This document shows positions 18,147 through 26,104 of a DNA stretch of 64,000 nucleotides, piece by piece; the stretch's first letter is position 1; the number at the start of each line of letters is the position of its first letter. The stretch spans positions 248,001-312,000 of the forward strand of contig NZ_JQCR01000001.1 of NCBI RefSeq assembly GCF_000757885.1, given 5' to 3'. The position numbers were made by a program, and so were the translations under genes. The DNA is from Paenibacillus wynnii. Its GTDB lineage: Bacteria; Bacillota; Bacilli; Paenibacillales; Paenibacillaceae. The notes beneath the pieces were generated by a model. The model did not search any database. It was not told where the DNA came from and saw nothing but the letters and a program-made list of their open reading frames with translations.

Positions 18147-18345
18147 TCCTCATCTCCCTCTCTTAATAAAGCGCATACAAAACTGATAATTAATCATAGT
18201 TGTGTCTTGTAATCAAAGGATTGCGGAGGCCGGACGACGGTAGCACTTTTCGGGTAGGTTGATTGCTCATGAGGTGGTGACTAAAAAATCTGACATGATA
18301 AATTCTTAACGTTGCGTCTTCCTTATATCTAATCTTTCTAAATCA

Positions 18346-18361
18346 GGGAAACCGGTTTCCC
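18346..18361. promoter_or_regulatory. Perfect 16-bp palindromic operator at the amylase promoter
   Basis: GGGAAACCGGTTTCCC is fully self-complementary with the central CG typical for LacI-family repressors. It begins 6 bp downstream of the proposed -10, thus covering the likely transcription start; binding there would block transcription. The neighbouring LacI protein (14465-15478) is the best candidate. Confidence 0.75.
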
Positions 18362-18367
18362 TAATAA

Positions 18368-18397
18368 AAAATAGCATGCACTTCCCAGTGTTGTCAA
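18368..18397 (-). promoter_or_regulatory. SigA-type promoter of the amylase gene
   Basis: On the minus strand a consensus TTGACA (18392-18397) is followed after 18 bp by TATTTT (18368-18373). This predicts an untranslated leader of about 215 nt before the amylase ATG. I saw no riboswitch in the leader. Confidence 0.65.
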
Positions 18398-18480
18398 CCT
18401 AAAATATTGCATGTTTATTCCAGCTGTATTCAAAAATCTTTCTATCTATATAAGATGAACTTAAGATATTAACTTAAGGC

Positions 18481-18617
18481 TCAGACGTCACTACCGTGAA
18501 GATTTGGACTTCCGGCCGCTGTTGTATCCAGATTTCTTTTGATTTAACCCGCTTTTAGCGGTTGAAATCCGGATACAAAGGCGGTCGCTTTCGCTCCTAC
18601 AGTTCCAAATTTCCCTC
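18481..18617. repeat. Palindromic intergenic repeat, copy A
   Basis: Stem TGTATCCAGATTTC (18523-18536) pairs with GAAATCCGGATACA (18564-18577), enclosing a CCGCTTTTAGCGG-like inner hairpin. Flanking blocks GATTTGGACTTCC and AGTTCCAAATTTCCC can also pair. It is the same plan as the MITEs at 29179 and 35073, but without the TATATAGA ends. It lies next to the IS110-type element. Confidence 0.65.
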
Positions 18618-18699
18618 CCTCTGTATTAATCATTTTCCTTTCAAATGCTCGCTCATTCGCAGGATATCTTTCTGCTAATCAGATGAGGAAGAGCGTGAG

Positions 18700-18870
18700 G
18701 CCGGTTAAAGCCTTCTCTCCTCCTTGTCAGAGGGCATACGGGAACAAGGGAGGGGTTATTTCCCTGGTTTCACGATATGTAGGAGCTGGATCCACTCGAT
18801 CCCTGGAGGTTTTCCCTCCCATGACTCAACGGGTCTATGCCCTTTCATTCCTTCGTTACACCTGTCCAGG
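18700..18870 (-). ncRNA. Candidate IS110-family bridge RNA / structured 3' flank
   Basis: The roughly 390 bp downstream of the IS110-type transposase contain no credible gene but much structure. AGGGCATA (18731-18738) pairs perfectly with TATGCCCT (18836-18843) over about 100 nt. Inside lie hairpins GGAGG/CCTCC (18805-18819), GGATC/GATCC (around 18789-18802) and AGGGA/TCCCT (around 18747-18766). IS110-family elements encode a guide (bridge) RNA beside the transposase, downstream of it in the IS1111 subgroup. Assignment and borders are inference. Confidence 0.45.
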
Positions 18871-19005
18871 GAGTGGAGGCCGGTTATGCTTTAGGTAGCG
18901 GGTCTGGGCCCTTATGGAAATTTAATCCGGCCTTCGGTACGCTCCTTTTAGTTAGCGATCCTGCAAATGAGCCAATCCTTGCGAAAAAATTAACGTCGAT
19001 AAATC

Positions 19006-20289
19006 TTAAGCTGCCAGTGGGGCGGGGTTAGCGACCTTTGGATCAAAGGAACGCTCCTGTCGGACTAGACCTACAATGATGCGGCAGAGCTTTCCGATTA
19101 ACTTGAAAATGGAAGCCATGGGCTTCATCTTCTTTTGTTTCACATTATGCTCATGCCAAGCCCGAAAGGCAGGGTTTTGGGAGACTAGAGAGATGACACC
19201 CAGGTAGAGGTGTTTACGTAGTTGGGGCCTTCCTCGTCCAGTGATCTTGACTTGGCCCTGGTATTTACCAGAACTCTTCTCTGCCAAATTTAGACCGGCC
19301 TGAGAAAGAATTTGGTTACCATGGGTATAGGTTTTCAGATTTCCCGTTCCCGCCAATAAGGCCGCAATACAAATCGTGCCTAGACCTTGAATCGAACGGA
19401 GCCGTTGGGTCAATTCAGGAATCTCCTCCAGTAGTTTGATCAGTTCCTTTTGCATCTCTCCTATCCGCTGTTCTAGCCGAAGATAATCGGCTACTAGATT
19501 CGCAAGTTGGCGCCGTTCTTCTTCCTGACACGTCGTACGCCCTACAGAGCGACGTGCAGCTGCCAGCAGCTCCGCCGCCTTTTGCAGGGCGCGGGAACCA
19601 CCCACTCGCTTCATAAAAGGCTTCCAGCCTGCAATCATCTTCTCCGAGTCCAGATTCTTGATATCCCTTGGCAGAGGGAAGGCTTGCAGGGTAGCTAGCG
19701 AACGGGGTACGGTCCAATCTTTAAACACGGTGGTGTACTCCGGAAAACTCACATCCAGCCAGCGTGTAATACGGTTTTTGATGATGACTAGGTCTTTCAT
19801 ACAAATTTCCCGATAATTCATGGATACACGTAAACGTTGGAAGACTTCGGGCGTTCGCGGCAAATCGGTATAGTACCCTCGGGAGACCACATCGGCGATC
19901 ACTAAAGCGTCTTTCATATCACTTTTGGAGGGAGAGTTATCCCGATTTTCTTTATTACGCTTGGTCGTTGCCGGGTTGACCAATACGACATCAATGGACT
20001 CCGCAAGAAGCCAATCCGCCAGGTGGAACCAGTAGTGTCCCGTAGGCTCCATTCCAACCAAGACATTGTTTAGACGATGAGTGGATTGAAGGTGCTCCAG
20101 CCACTGCTGGAACCGGATAAAGCCTTCCTTGGAGTCAGCAAACTTCAAAGGTTTCCCTATTTCGATTCCACGATAATTGACAGCTCGAGCCACATGAATT
20201 TCTTTAGCAATATCTACACCGATGACCACGTGTTTAGGTGTAATCCTTTCGATCTGTTGATTTTGTTTATTTCTTTGTTTAAACTCCAT
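19006..20289 (-). mobile_element. IS110-family transposase (DEDD type) of an intact-looking insertion sequence
   Basis: A 427-residue transposase. The N-terminal DEDD RuvC-like domain shows Asp in IGVDIAKE, Glu in GMEPTGHYW and Asp pair in SDMKDALVIADV. The C-terminal Transposase_20 domain (IQGLGTICIAALLAGTGNL, NLAEKSSGKYQG, GRGRPQLRKHLY) includes the Ser expected for the catalytic serine. The ATG at 20287-20289 follows GGGAGG by 9 nt. The frame is uninterrupted, so the element may be active. It sits between the amylase and the GH81 genes. The non-coding parts (about 18620-19005 and 20290-20560) belong to the element, but exact ends cannot be set from one copy. IS110 elements make no clear terminal inverted repeats. 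Confidence 0.9.
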
Positions 20290-20572
20290 AGTGAGTGTCC
20301 TCCCAAGATGAATTTTGTTAGTCACTGGCCGTGACATGATTCTATCTTACAGAGGCGCTCTTTCTTTTGGCAAACTGCATTTCTTAACGCCAACAGGAAT
20401 GCTTTCGTTCCTTTTCACTTTTTGTTATTTTCATTTGTTCAGCTTATATAGAAACATTTTGTATGGAAAAAGTGGGGGGAATGATGAGGAAATGCTAGGG
20501 AAATGCTGGGGGGAAAGCTCCTATACGGACTGTATAGCCCTTAATTTGTTGTAGTCACTGGTTATAAAATCT

Positions 20573-20655
20573 ATGTGGACTCCATTGCCGCTATTTCGGA
20601 GAAAAAGCATCATATGAGGCAAAATTTGACTAAATAACGGCTTCTCAGTCCGCAT
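20573..20655. repeat. Short inverted-repeat element
   Basis: ATGTGGACT...GCCGCTATTT (20573-20596) is mirrored by AAATAACGGC...AGTCCGCAT (20631-20655), with G/T wobble-compatible differences. The 83-bp unit looks like a small dispersed palindromic repeat. No second copy occurs in the window. Confidence 0.5.
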
Positions 20656-20692
20656 GTCCATCCGTCCATCCGTCCACCCCTCCATCCCTCCG
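20656..20692. repeat. Octamer tandem repeat (GTCCATCC)
   Basis: Two exact GTCCATCC units followed by degenerate ones (GTCCACCC, CTCCATCC). It is a short microsatellite-like tract in the 3' non-coding region of the GH81 gene and may vary in length between strains. Confidence 0.6.
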
Positions 20693-20723
20693 GACGATTC
20701 GGCAGGCGCCGACCCTCACAATA

Positions 20724-20768
20724 AAACCAGCGCCGACCGCGATTAAAAATCGCTGGCGGCGCTGGTTT
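20724..20768 (-). terminator. Terminator of the GH81 gene
   Basis: A GC-rich hairpin, AAACCAGCGCC...GCGAT-taaaa-ATCGC...GGCGCTGGTTT, starts 15 bp after the GH81 stop codon and ends in a T-rich run on the minus strand. Confidence 0.8.
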
Positions 20769-20782
20769 CTGTCGGAAAGGCC

Positions 20783-23700
20783 TTATTCCATCGTATACGT
20801 ATATTGCGGTGAATCGTATTGGGGGCCGGATTTCTCATACGTGAACCAATATTTCAGAACCTGACCTGTGCTAATTCCGCTTACCGTATACTCCCAAGCT
20901 GAGCCGTTCAAAGTCATTCGCAAATTGAGCTGCGGCCCATTATTTATTGTGTAGTGCACATCTACATAGAGAGCACTAGTTGTAGGTGTGAAGGCGATCT
21001 TAGCTGTAGTCGTCCCTGTCTTCGTAACCTGTGCAGTGTAATCCGGCGTTGTAATCACACCTCCGCCGCTGCTGCCCGTCGTAACCGCAACTGCATTGCT
21101 GGTACCTGACACATTACCCGCCGCATCGTTTGCTTTTACCGTAAAGGTATAGGCTGTGTTCGCAGACAATCCGCTTACGGTTGCTGATGTTCCTGTCACC
21201 GGAAGTGATCCGCCGTTGTAATAAACGGTGTACCCTGTCACTCCCACATTATCGGTGGATGCTGACCATGACAAGGATACACTGCTTGATGTTTTACCGG
21301 TAGAAACAAGATTAGCCGGCGCTGAAGGTGCAGTGGTATCGCCGCCGCTTGAAGTTGTTACCGCAACCGCATTACTCGCTCCTGACACATTACCCGCCGC
21401 ATCGTTCGCTTTTACCGTAAAGGTATAAGCGGTGTTGGCCGACAATCCGCTTACGGTTGCTGATGTTCCTGTCACCGGCAGTGATCCGCCGTTGTAATAA
21501 ACGGTGTACCCTGTTACTCCCACATTATCGGTGGATGCTGACCATGACAAGGATACACTGCTTGATGTTTTGCCGGTAGAAGCAAGATTAGCCGGTGCTG
21601 AAGGTGCGGTTGTATCGCCACCTCCACCCCCGTTCCCGGTGTTGAAGCTGTTGGCCGAAACCGAAACACTAGTACCGTCAGAGAAGGTAACGGTCTTCGC
21701 GGCGTTGGTGTAGTTATAAGCAATGTAGGTTTTTACACCATTTTTGTTAAACACTGCTGCTGTCGGTGAATTAGCTGTAATCGTTGAATCTGCATTGCCC
21801 ATGGCATCCAGATTGTAGATCCAGTGATACGTATTGGCCTTGGAGTTGCCGCCTTCCGTCCCCCCAGACCCTTCACCCGCTCCGGTAACCATAGAACCAA
21901 TTCCTGCGCTGAACTGGGATTTGGCTTCCGTAGGATTGGAGATCGCCCGGTACATCCAGACTAGATCCCGCCACATATCCCAACTCGTTCCGCCATTCTC
22001 CGAAAGCATGGCGTTGTAATTTTTGTTCGCGTAGCTAGGATAATGAGTCAGATATAGGGATCCCGCTGTAATTGGCAGCCAGTTAATGCCGTGGACCTGC
22101 TCCGGATTTGCAGTGAACCACGTTCCGTTGGCTCCCTTGCCGCCCCAAACCATAGTTACAACAGAAGGTGTGTAGGACGCTGCATGAGTATTGTCCTGAA
22201 CATCGAACCAGTAATCGTTAACCGCATTCATTTCCGTAGTGTAGAGATAAATTCCGAGATCACGCACCGTTGTATTGCCTGTGGCTTCACCCCATAAAAT
22301 CAGCCCCGTCCAGGCGTTCATTGCCTCGGAAGAGGATTCGTTATTGTTGCCGTCGTCGAACTTGGCATGACCCGAAGCCCAGGTATGGCCCGCGTAAGGG
22401 TCAAAATTACGGAGGAATGGAAACATGGTATCGTTGCGATCAATGTTCGCAATGTCGCGAATCAACAAATTCACCATCGGTGCATAGTTGCTCGCCCATG
22501 TCTTGTCAGTACGAGCCACCTCTGCTGCTGCCTTGATGAAATAACCATAATGGAAGTGGTGGTCATTCAGTTCATCTGCACTGCCAAAGCTGGCAGGATA
22601 GCCGATTAAGGTTCCCCAATTGTTGTTGTAATAGAACAGGTTGCTGCTCTTCAGATTGCCGCTGCCATCACTTGCCTTAAGCCAATCCTGCAGCCGGTTT
22701 TTGATTTCTCCCCGGAACTGATTGGCCGCCGCCGTATCTCCGACCTGATCCGCAATTGGTGCCAGCACAGCCAGCTTGCCTAACCGTTTACCGAGATAAT
22801 AAGTATCGTTGCCGCCCGTGTAGGTCAAGGCTTCTTCTTCGTTGACGTACCCGCCGAGGGTCGTTTTGTTATAACTTCCTTTGTCGGGTAGTGACGGAAG
22901 TACACCCGTAAACTTCATATTCGTTGTAAAAGAGGAGCCTTCACCCGTCTTCATCGTTCCTCGTACCGAGTTGTAGGTGTAGGACAGTAGCGATTGTGCT
23001 GTATTTTTCCATTGATGTGGGTAAAGAGCGTAGATTGTGCCGTTTTGGGTGCCTTCTTTAGGTGTTGTCGTATAAGTAAAGGTCGTAGAGACCTCACTGT
23101 TAGCCGGATTGTAGGAGTAGTTCATCTTCGTGTCTGTCACATACGAATAGGCATATTGCTTGAATTTATTCAGTGTGGCTGCTGTATTATCCGGGAGTAC
23201 CGCTATCGAAAAATAGTTCTTCCCGTTCAGATTGTTCGTCAGGGCTTTCGTTCCGATTCCGGACCAGGTGCTTCCTGTCGGACCAAACAACGCGTAATGA
23301 GCTCCTTCCATCGTGATCCCGAGCACGGAGCTGCTCGCTGTTCCTGACCAAATCGTAGGTGGAGAATAGAATTTCAGTGCAGGATTACCGCCCCCGTATG
23401 TGAAGTAGACAAAAGGGGAACCGTGTCCGTACGTAGCTGTCATGGAGTTCGTGCCGTTTTGATAAAGCGCTTTCACAAACCAATCGTTAAAACCGTCCAC
23501 CTTGGCATCAGGGAACGTTGCTGAAGCAGAATGACCGACCGTAAAGTCATGGATATCATTCATCCAGCCCGCAATGGCTGCACTATTCGCCGTAATGCGA
23601 TTACCTGGGTAATAAATCCTCATCCCGTCACTCTGGTTTTTGACTGCCAGCGGATGTGGAAACTGTGCGTTCGAGTATGGAGTCCATGCAAGGCTGCTCC

Positions 23701-23908
23701 ACCAGTCATTCGTCTGCATTTTTCCAGTAACATTACTAGAATTACTAGACTTATAGATTTGAGACTGTACATCAGTAGCACCTGGAGGTAAGACAGTCGA
23801 ATAACTGCCTGAACCCATAGGAACCTCGCCGGAGAATGCAGAACCTATGCCCGGCAGCATATTAAGCAGAAGAAGGAAAACCAATCCAAACCGAAACCCA
23901 TGTTTCAT
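20783..23908 (-). CDS. Secreted GH81 endo-beta-1,3-glucanase with two FN3 and CBM56
   Basis: A 1041-residue exoenzyme for beta-1,3-glucan (laminarin, curdlan, fungal wall). After a signal peptide (about 1-24) the GH81 domain covers about 40-740. Key motifs are NDWWSSLAW, DDHHFHYGYF, AGHTWASGHAKF and the catalytic Glu region GNNNESSSEAMN near residue 523. Two nearly identical FN3 modules (about 758-850 and 850-942) follow, then a C-terminal CBM56-like beta-1,3-glucan-binding domain (about 950-1041; VDVHYTINNGPQLNLRM). Its promoter carries an operator almost the same as that of the GH16 gene, which suggests joint induction. Confidence 0.93.
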   Translation of the reverse strand: MKHGFRFGLVFLLLLNMLPGIGSAFSGEVPMGSGSYSTVLPPGATDVQSQIYKSSNSSNVTGKMQTNDWWSSLAWTPYSNAQFPHPLAVKNQSDGMRIYYPGNRITANSAAIAGWMNDIHDFTVGHSASATFPDAKVDGFNDWFVKALYQNGTNSMTATYGHGSPFVYFTYGGGNPALKFYSPPTIWSGTASSSVLGITMEGAHYALFGPTGSTWSGIGTKALTNNLNGKNYFSIAVLPDNTAATLNKFKQYAYSYVTDTKMNYSYNPANSEVSTTFTYTTTPKEGTQNGTIYALYPHQWKNTAQSLLSYTYNSVRGTMKTGEGSSFTTNMKFTGVLPSLPDKGSYNKTTLGGYVNEEEALTYTGGNDTYYLGKRLGKLAVLAPIADQVGDTAAANQFRGEIKNRLQDWLKASDGSGNLKSSNLFYYNNNWGTLIGYPASFGSADELNDHHFHYGYFIKAAAEVARTDKTWASNYAPMVNLLIRDIANIDRNDTMFPFLRNFDPYAGHTWASGHAKFDDGNNNESSSEAMNAWTGLILWGEATGNTTVRDLGIYLYTTEMNAVNDYWFDVQDNTHAASYTPSVVTMVWGGKGANGTWFTANPEQVHGINWLPITAGSLYLTHYPSYANKNYNAMLSENGGTSWDMWRDLVWMYRAISNPTEAKSQFSAGIGSMVTGAGEGSGGTEGGNSKANTYHWIYNLDAMGNADSTITANSPTAAVFNKNGVKTYIAYNYTNAAKTVTFSDGTSVSVSANSFNTGNGGGGGDTTAPSAPANLASTGKTSSSVSLSWSASTDNVGVTGYTVYYNGGSLPVTGTSATVSGLSANTAYTFTVKANDAAGNVSGASNAVAVTTSSGGDTTAPSAPANLVSTGKTSSSVSLSWSASTDNVGVTGYTVYYNGGSLPVTGTSATVSGLSANTAYTFTVKANDAAGNVSGTSNAVAVTTGSSGGGVITTPDYTAQVTKTGTTTAKIAFTPTTSALYVDVHYTINNGPQLNLRMTLNGSAWEYTVSGISTGQVLKYWFTYEKSGPQYDSPQYTYTME
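21081..21632. repeat. Tandem duplication of the FN3 module (2 x 276 bp)
   Basis: Two adjacent in-frame 276-bp units inside the GH81 gene differ at only a modest number of positions, with long identical blocks such as the part encoding SWSASTDNVGVTGYTVYY. This points to recent duplication or gene conversion. Changes in copy number by recombination would keep the frame. Confidence 0.85.
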
Positions 23909-24010
23909 TTGAAAGCCTCCTAAATAAAGGGTAGAAAGTCGTTTTCGTGAATTTTAGCATCTAAAGCAGCGAAATTCGTAAGTTATTCGAAGTTAAATCA
24001 CTCACTTTAC

Positions 24011-24024
24011 CGAAAACGCTTTCG
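24011..24024. promoter_or_regulatory. LacI/CcpA-type operator at the GH81 promoter
   Basis: CGAAAACGCTTTCG is an imperfect palindrome (ACCGAAAACGCTTTCGAT with flanks). On the coding strand it reads ATCGAAAGCGTTTTCGGT, matching the GH16 operator at most positions. It begins 5 bp downstream of the -10 element. A CcpA cre function is an alternative reading, as the core resembles that consensus. Confidence 0.7.
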
Positions 24025-24029
24025 ATGAT

Positions 24030-24058
24030 ATTATGTCTTATTTAATTTAACATATCAA
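24030..24058 (-). promoter_or_regulatory. SigA-type promoter of the GH81 gene
   Basis: On the minus strand TTGATA (24053-24058), a 17-bp spacer and CATAAT (24030-24035) form a good vegetative promoter, with the palindromic operator immediately downstream at the expected start point. Confidence 0.65.
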
Positions 24059-24109
24059 GTAATCTTTCTCTGAATATGGGTATTTATTTTCGGTCCTTAC
24101 TCAAGCTAC

Positions 24110-25120
24110 TTATAAAGGGGTAGGATCAGATATCTGCTGATCCAAATCCAGCTGTACCAACAACCCGGCGTGCGTAAGTCCGGCACCGAAGCCGTACATC
24201 AGAACCTTCTGGCCATTCTGCACTTTGCCTTCACGGATGCCCATATCGAGTGCCAAAGGAATCGTTGCAGCGGAGGTATTACCAAAGTTCACAAGACTAT
24301 ACAGAACCTTCTCCATGGAGTAGTTCATTCTCTCACTAATGGGTTCAATTATTCGCAGATTGGCGCTATGCGGGATAAACCAATCTACTTGATCCAGCTC
24401 CGTTTCTGCCTTCATAAGCAGCTGTTCGACACCTTGAGGAACCGTTCTAATCGCCCAGCGAAACACCTCTCTGCCATTCTGAACTAACATTTGTGAGTCA
24501 ATCAACTCGATATCATTAATGGAGCGGGATAGAGCTGTTCGATACACATGCTGAGCCCCGCTCCCGTCACTTCCCAGATGAAAGCCGAGGAACCCCGATG
24601 ACTCTTCACTTTTCTCCACCAATACGGCGCTGGCGCCGTCACCAAATAGGATGCAAGTACTGCGATCCGTATAATCTGTTATTTTAGAAATGGTATCCGC
24701 ACCGATGACTAATACCTTACGATGGAGCCCTGAGGCCACAAAGCTGTTGGCTGTATGCAGTCCATATACAAAACCTGAGCAGGCCGCACTCAAATCCATA
24801 GTCCCGGAAGTCATAGGAATACCCAAACGATGCTGAATGATAGCAGCTACTGTGGGAAAGGTGAAGTCCGGTGTGCTGGTAGCCACAATTACCATGTCCA
24901 CATCCTGCACGCTTTTACCGTATCGCACGATCAAATCCTCTACGGCAGCCACACATAAATCACTGGTGAACTCATCCTGCCGGCTGATTCTGCGCTCCCG
25001 AATTCCGGTCCGTTGAACAATCCATTCATCATTGGTCTCCACCATATGTTCCAGATCCGTATTAGTTAATCTTTGAGCCGGAACGTAAGATCCGATAGCT
25101 GTAATTTTAGATCCTGTCAT
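24110..25120 (-). CDS. fabH: 3-oxoacyl-[acyl-carrier-protein] synthase III (KAS III)
   Basis: A 336-residue condensing enzyme that starts fatty-acid elongation from acyl-CoA and malonyl-ACP. The Cys-His-Asn triad is visible: Cys in SAACSGFVYGL, His in IPHSANLRI and Asn in NFGNTSAATIPLAL. Substrate-loop and glycine-rich motifs (GDGASAVLVE, GFGAGLTHAG) also fit FabH. The ATG at 25118-25120 follows GGGGTG; a TTG five codons upstream is less likely. It stands alone among sugar genes rather than with other fab genes, so it may be a second FabH or make a specialised acyl primer. Two overlapping FapR-like palindromes lie just upstream, which supports membrane-lipid control. Confidence 0.9.
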   Translation of the reverse strand: MTGSKITAIGSYVPAQRLTNTDLEHMVETNDEWIVQRTGIRERRISRQDEFTSDLCVAAVEDLIVRYGKSVQDVDMVIVATSTPDFTFPTVAAIIQHRLGIPMTSGTMDLSAACSGFVYGLHTANSFVASGLHRKVLVIGADTISKITDYTDRSTCILFGDGASAVLVEKSEESSGFLGFHLGSDGSGAQHVYRTALSRSINDIELIDSQMLVQNGREVFRWAIRTVPQGVEQLLMKAETELDQVDWFIPHSANLRIIEPISERMNYSMEKVLYSLVNFGNTSAATIPLALDMGIREGKVQNGQKVLMYGFGAGLTHAGLLVQLDLDQQISDPTPL

Positions 25121-25136
25121 CCCTTCACCCCTCAAA

Positions 25137-25166
25137 TTAGTATCTAGTATTAGTACTTGGTACTAA
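25137..25166. promoter_or_regulatory. Two overlapping FapR-like operators before fabH
   Basis: TTAGTACTTGGTACTAA (25150-25166) matches the 17-bp FapR palindrome of Bacillales closely. A second, weaker copy TTAGTATCTAGTATTAG (25137-25153) overlaps it by 4 bp. FapR represses lipid-synthesis genes and is released by malonyl-CoA. The sites lie 17-46 bp from the fabH ATG, where binding would block transcription. Confidence 0.7.
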
Positions 25167-25241
25167 TTATAGCAAAGAGAAAGCCTGATCTGCAACTGCA
25201 GGCAAAAATTCTCAATCCATTAGAGCTTTTTTTCAGAATAG

Positions 25242-25952
25242 CTATGACTTCCTCAATCTTCTTCTTCTCAACCCAATAATCACAGTTACCGCCGTAAAAA
25301 GAACAAAAACGCCTACAGCAATGCCAATATTCCTAAAGTTGGGTACGTAAATCACCATACGAATGGGTTCGGAATCGATCATTTTAATATGCCAGGTTAA
25401 GGTCCTTCCGTCCTGCACTGCCGCATTGTTATCCCCAAATACATCGAAAGGTAGGGTTAGACTAAAATCAAAAGCGAAACCCTGCAGCAGCAGTCGAACT
25501 AGTGGTTTCGATAGCGTTGACGAGTCTATATTTTGCAGGATTTTATCGGAGTAGGAGCTTAAATGAAGCTGCGTCTCAACTGTATATCGGGTATACAACC
25601 ACCTGTCCGTTGTCTCCACGTTCGCATCCACCAGATCGCTGTTACTGTGGCTCATCATAGACCTCAACTCTTGAAAGGAAGCGTACGTTTTCAGATATTG
25701 ATACTTTGTTGAACTGCCGTCTTGGCTTTTCCGAAGTGGAATACCTACCTTCTGCAATCTAGTGATCAGGTCATCCATCTTACCGCTTACCATTGATTGT
25801 GTACGTGAATCCAGACGGAGATTGACTGCCGTATCAATGCTCCCGTTCCTATTTACGGTAACATGTGCAGATCCTTTGGCGCAGCCGGATAAAAGAAACA
25901 GCGTAAGGGCCAGTAAAACAAAGATGGAAACTTTTCGCCAACTATACAGCAT
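25242..25952 (-). CDS. DUF3153/LppM-like membrane-anchored lipoprotein
   Basis: A 236-residue protein of unknown function. It starts with a lipoprotein signal whose lipobox reads LLSGC, has an extracytoplasmic domain starting AHVTVNRNGSIDTAVNLRL, and ends with a transmembrane helix (about 205-227, IGIAVGVFVLFTAVTVII) and an Arg-rich cytoplasmic tail RRRRLRKS. This layout fits the DUF3153/LppM group. I prefer the ATG at 25950-25952 because GAGGGG lies 8 nt before it; the upstream GTG has no spacing to a ribosome site. It has no operon partner on either side. Confidence 0.75.
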   Translation of the reverse strand: MLYSWRKVSIFVLLALTLFLLSGCAKGSAHVTVNRNGSIDTAVNLRLDSRTQSMVSGKMDDLITRLQKVGIPLRKSQDGSSTKYQYLKTYASFQELRSMMSHSNSDLVDANVETTDRWLYTRYTVETQLHLSSYSDKILQNIDSSTLSKPLVRLLLQGFAFDFSLTLPFDVFGDNNAAVQDGRTLTWHIKMIDSEPIRMVIYVPNFRNIGIAVGVFVLFTAVTVIIGLRRRRLRKS

Positions 25953-26104
25953 TTGCTCCACCCCTCGTTAGCCCATAGATAAATTGAACAAAAAAAATAG
26001 AGCCCATTCTCTGTTAAACCCATCATACAGGTATAGAGAGCAGGCATCCATAGTTTAAGCAAAATCGACAATTTCATATAATTGGATAAGTCCAGATGAA
26101 TACC

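Noticed and set aside
18683..19031. Two plus-strand frames (71 and 64 codons) beside the IS110 transposase
   Set aside because: They lie in the structured non-coding flank, lack ribosome sites and overlap each other; an RNA function is more likely.
20656..20692. CRISPR-like or origin iterons
   Set aside because: The octamers are directly adjacent without spacers and only two are exact; no replication genes are present.
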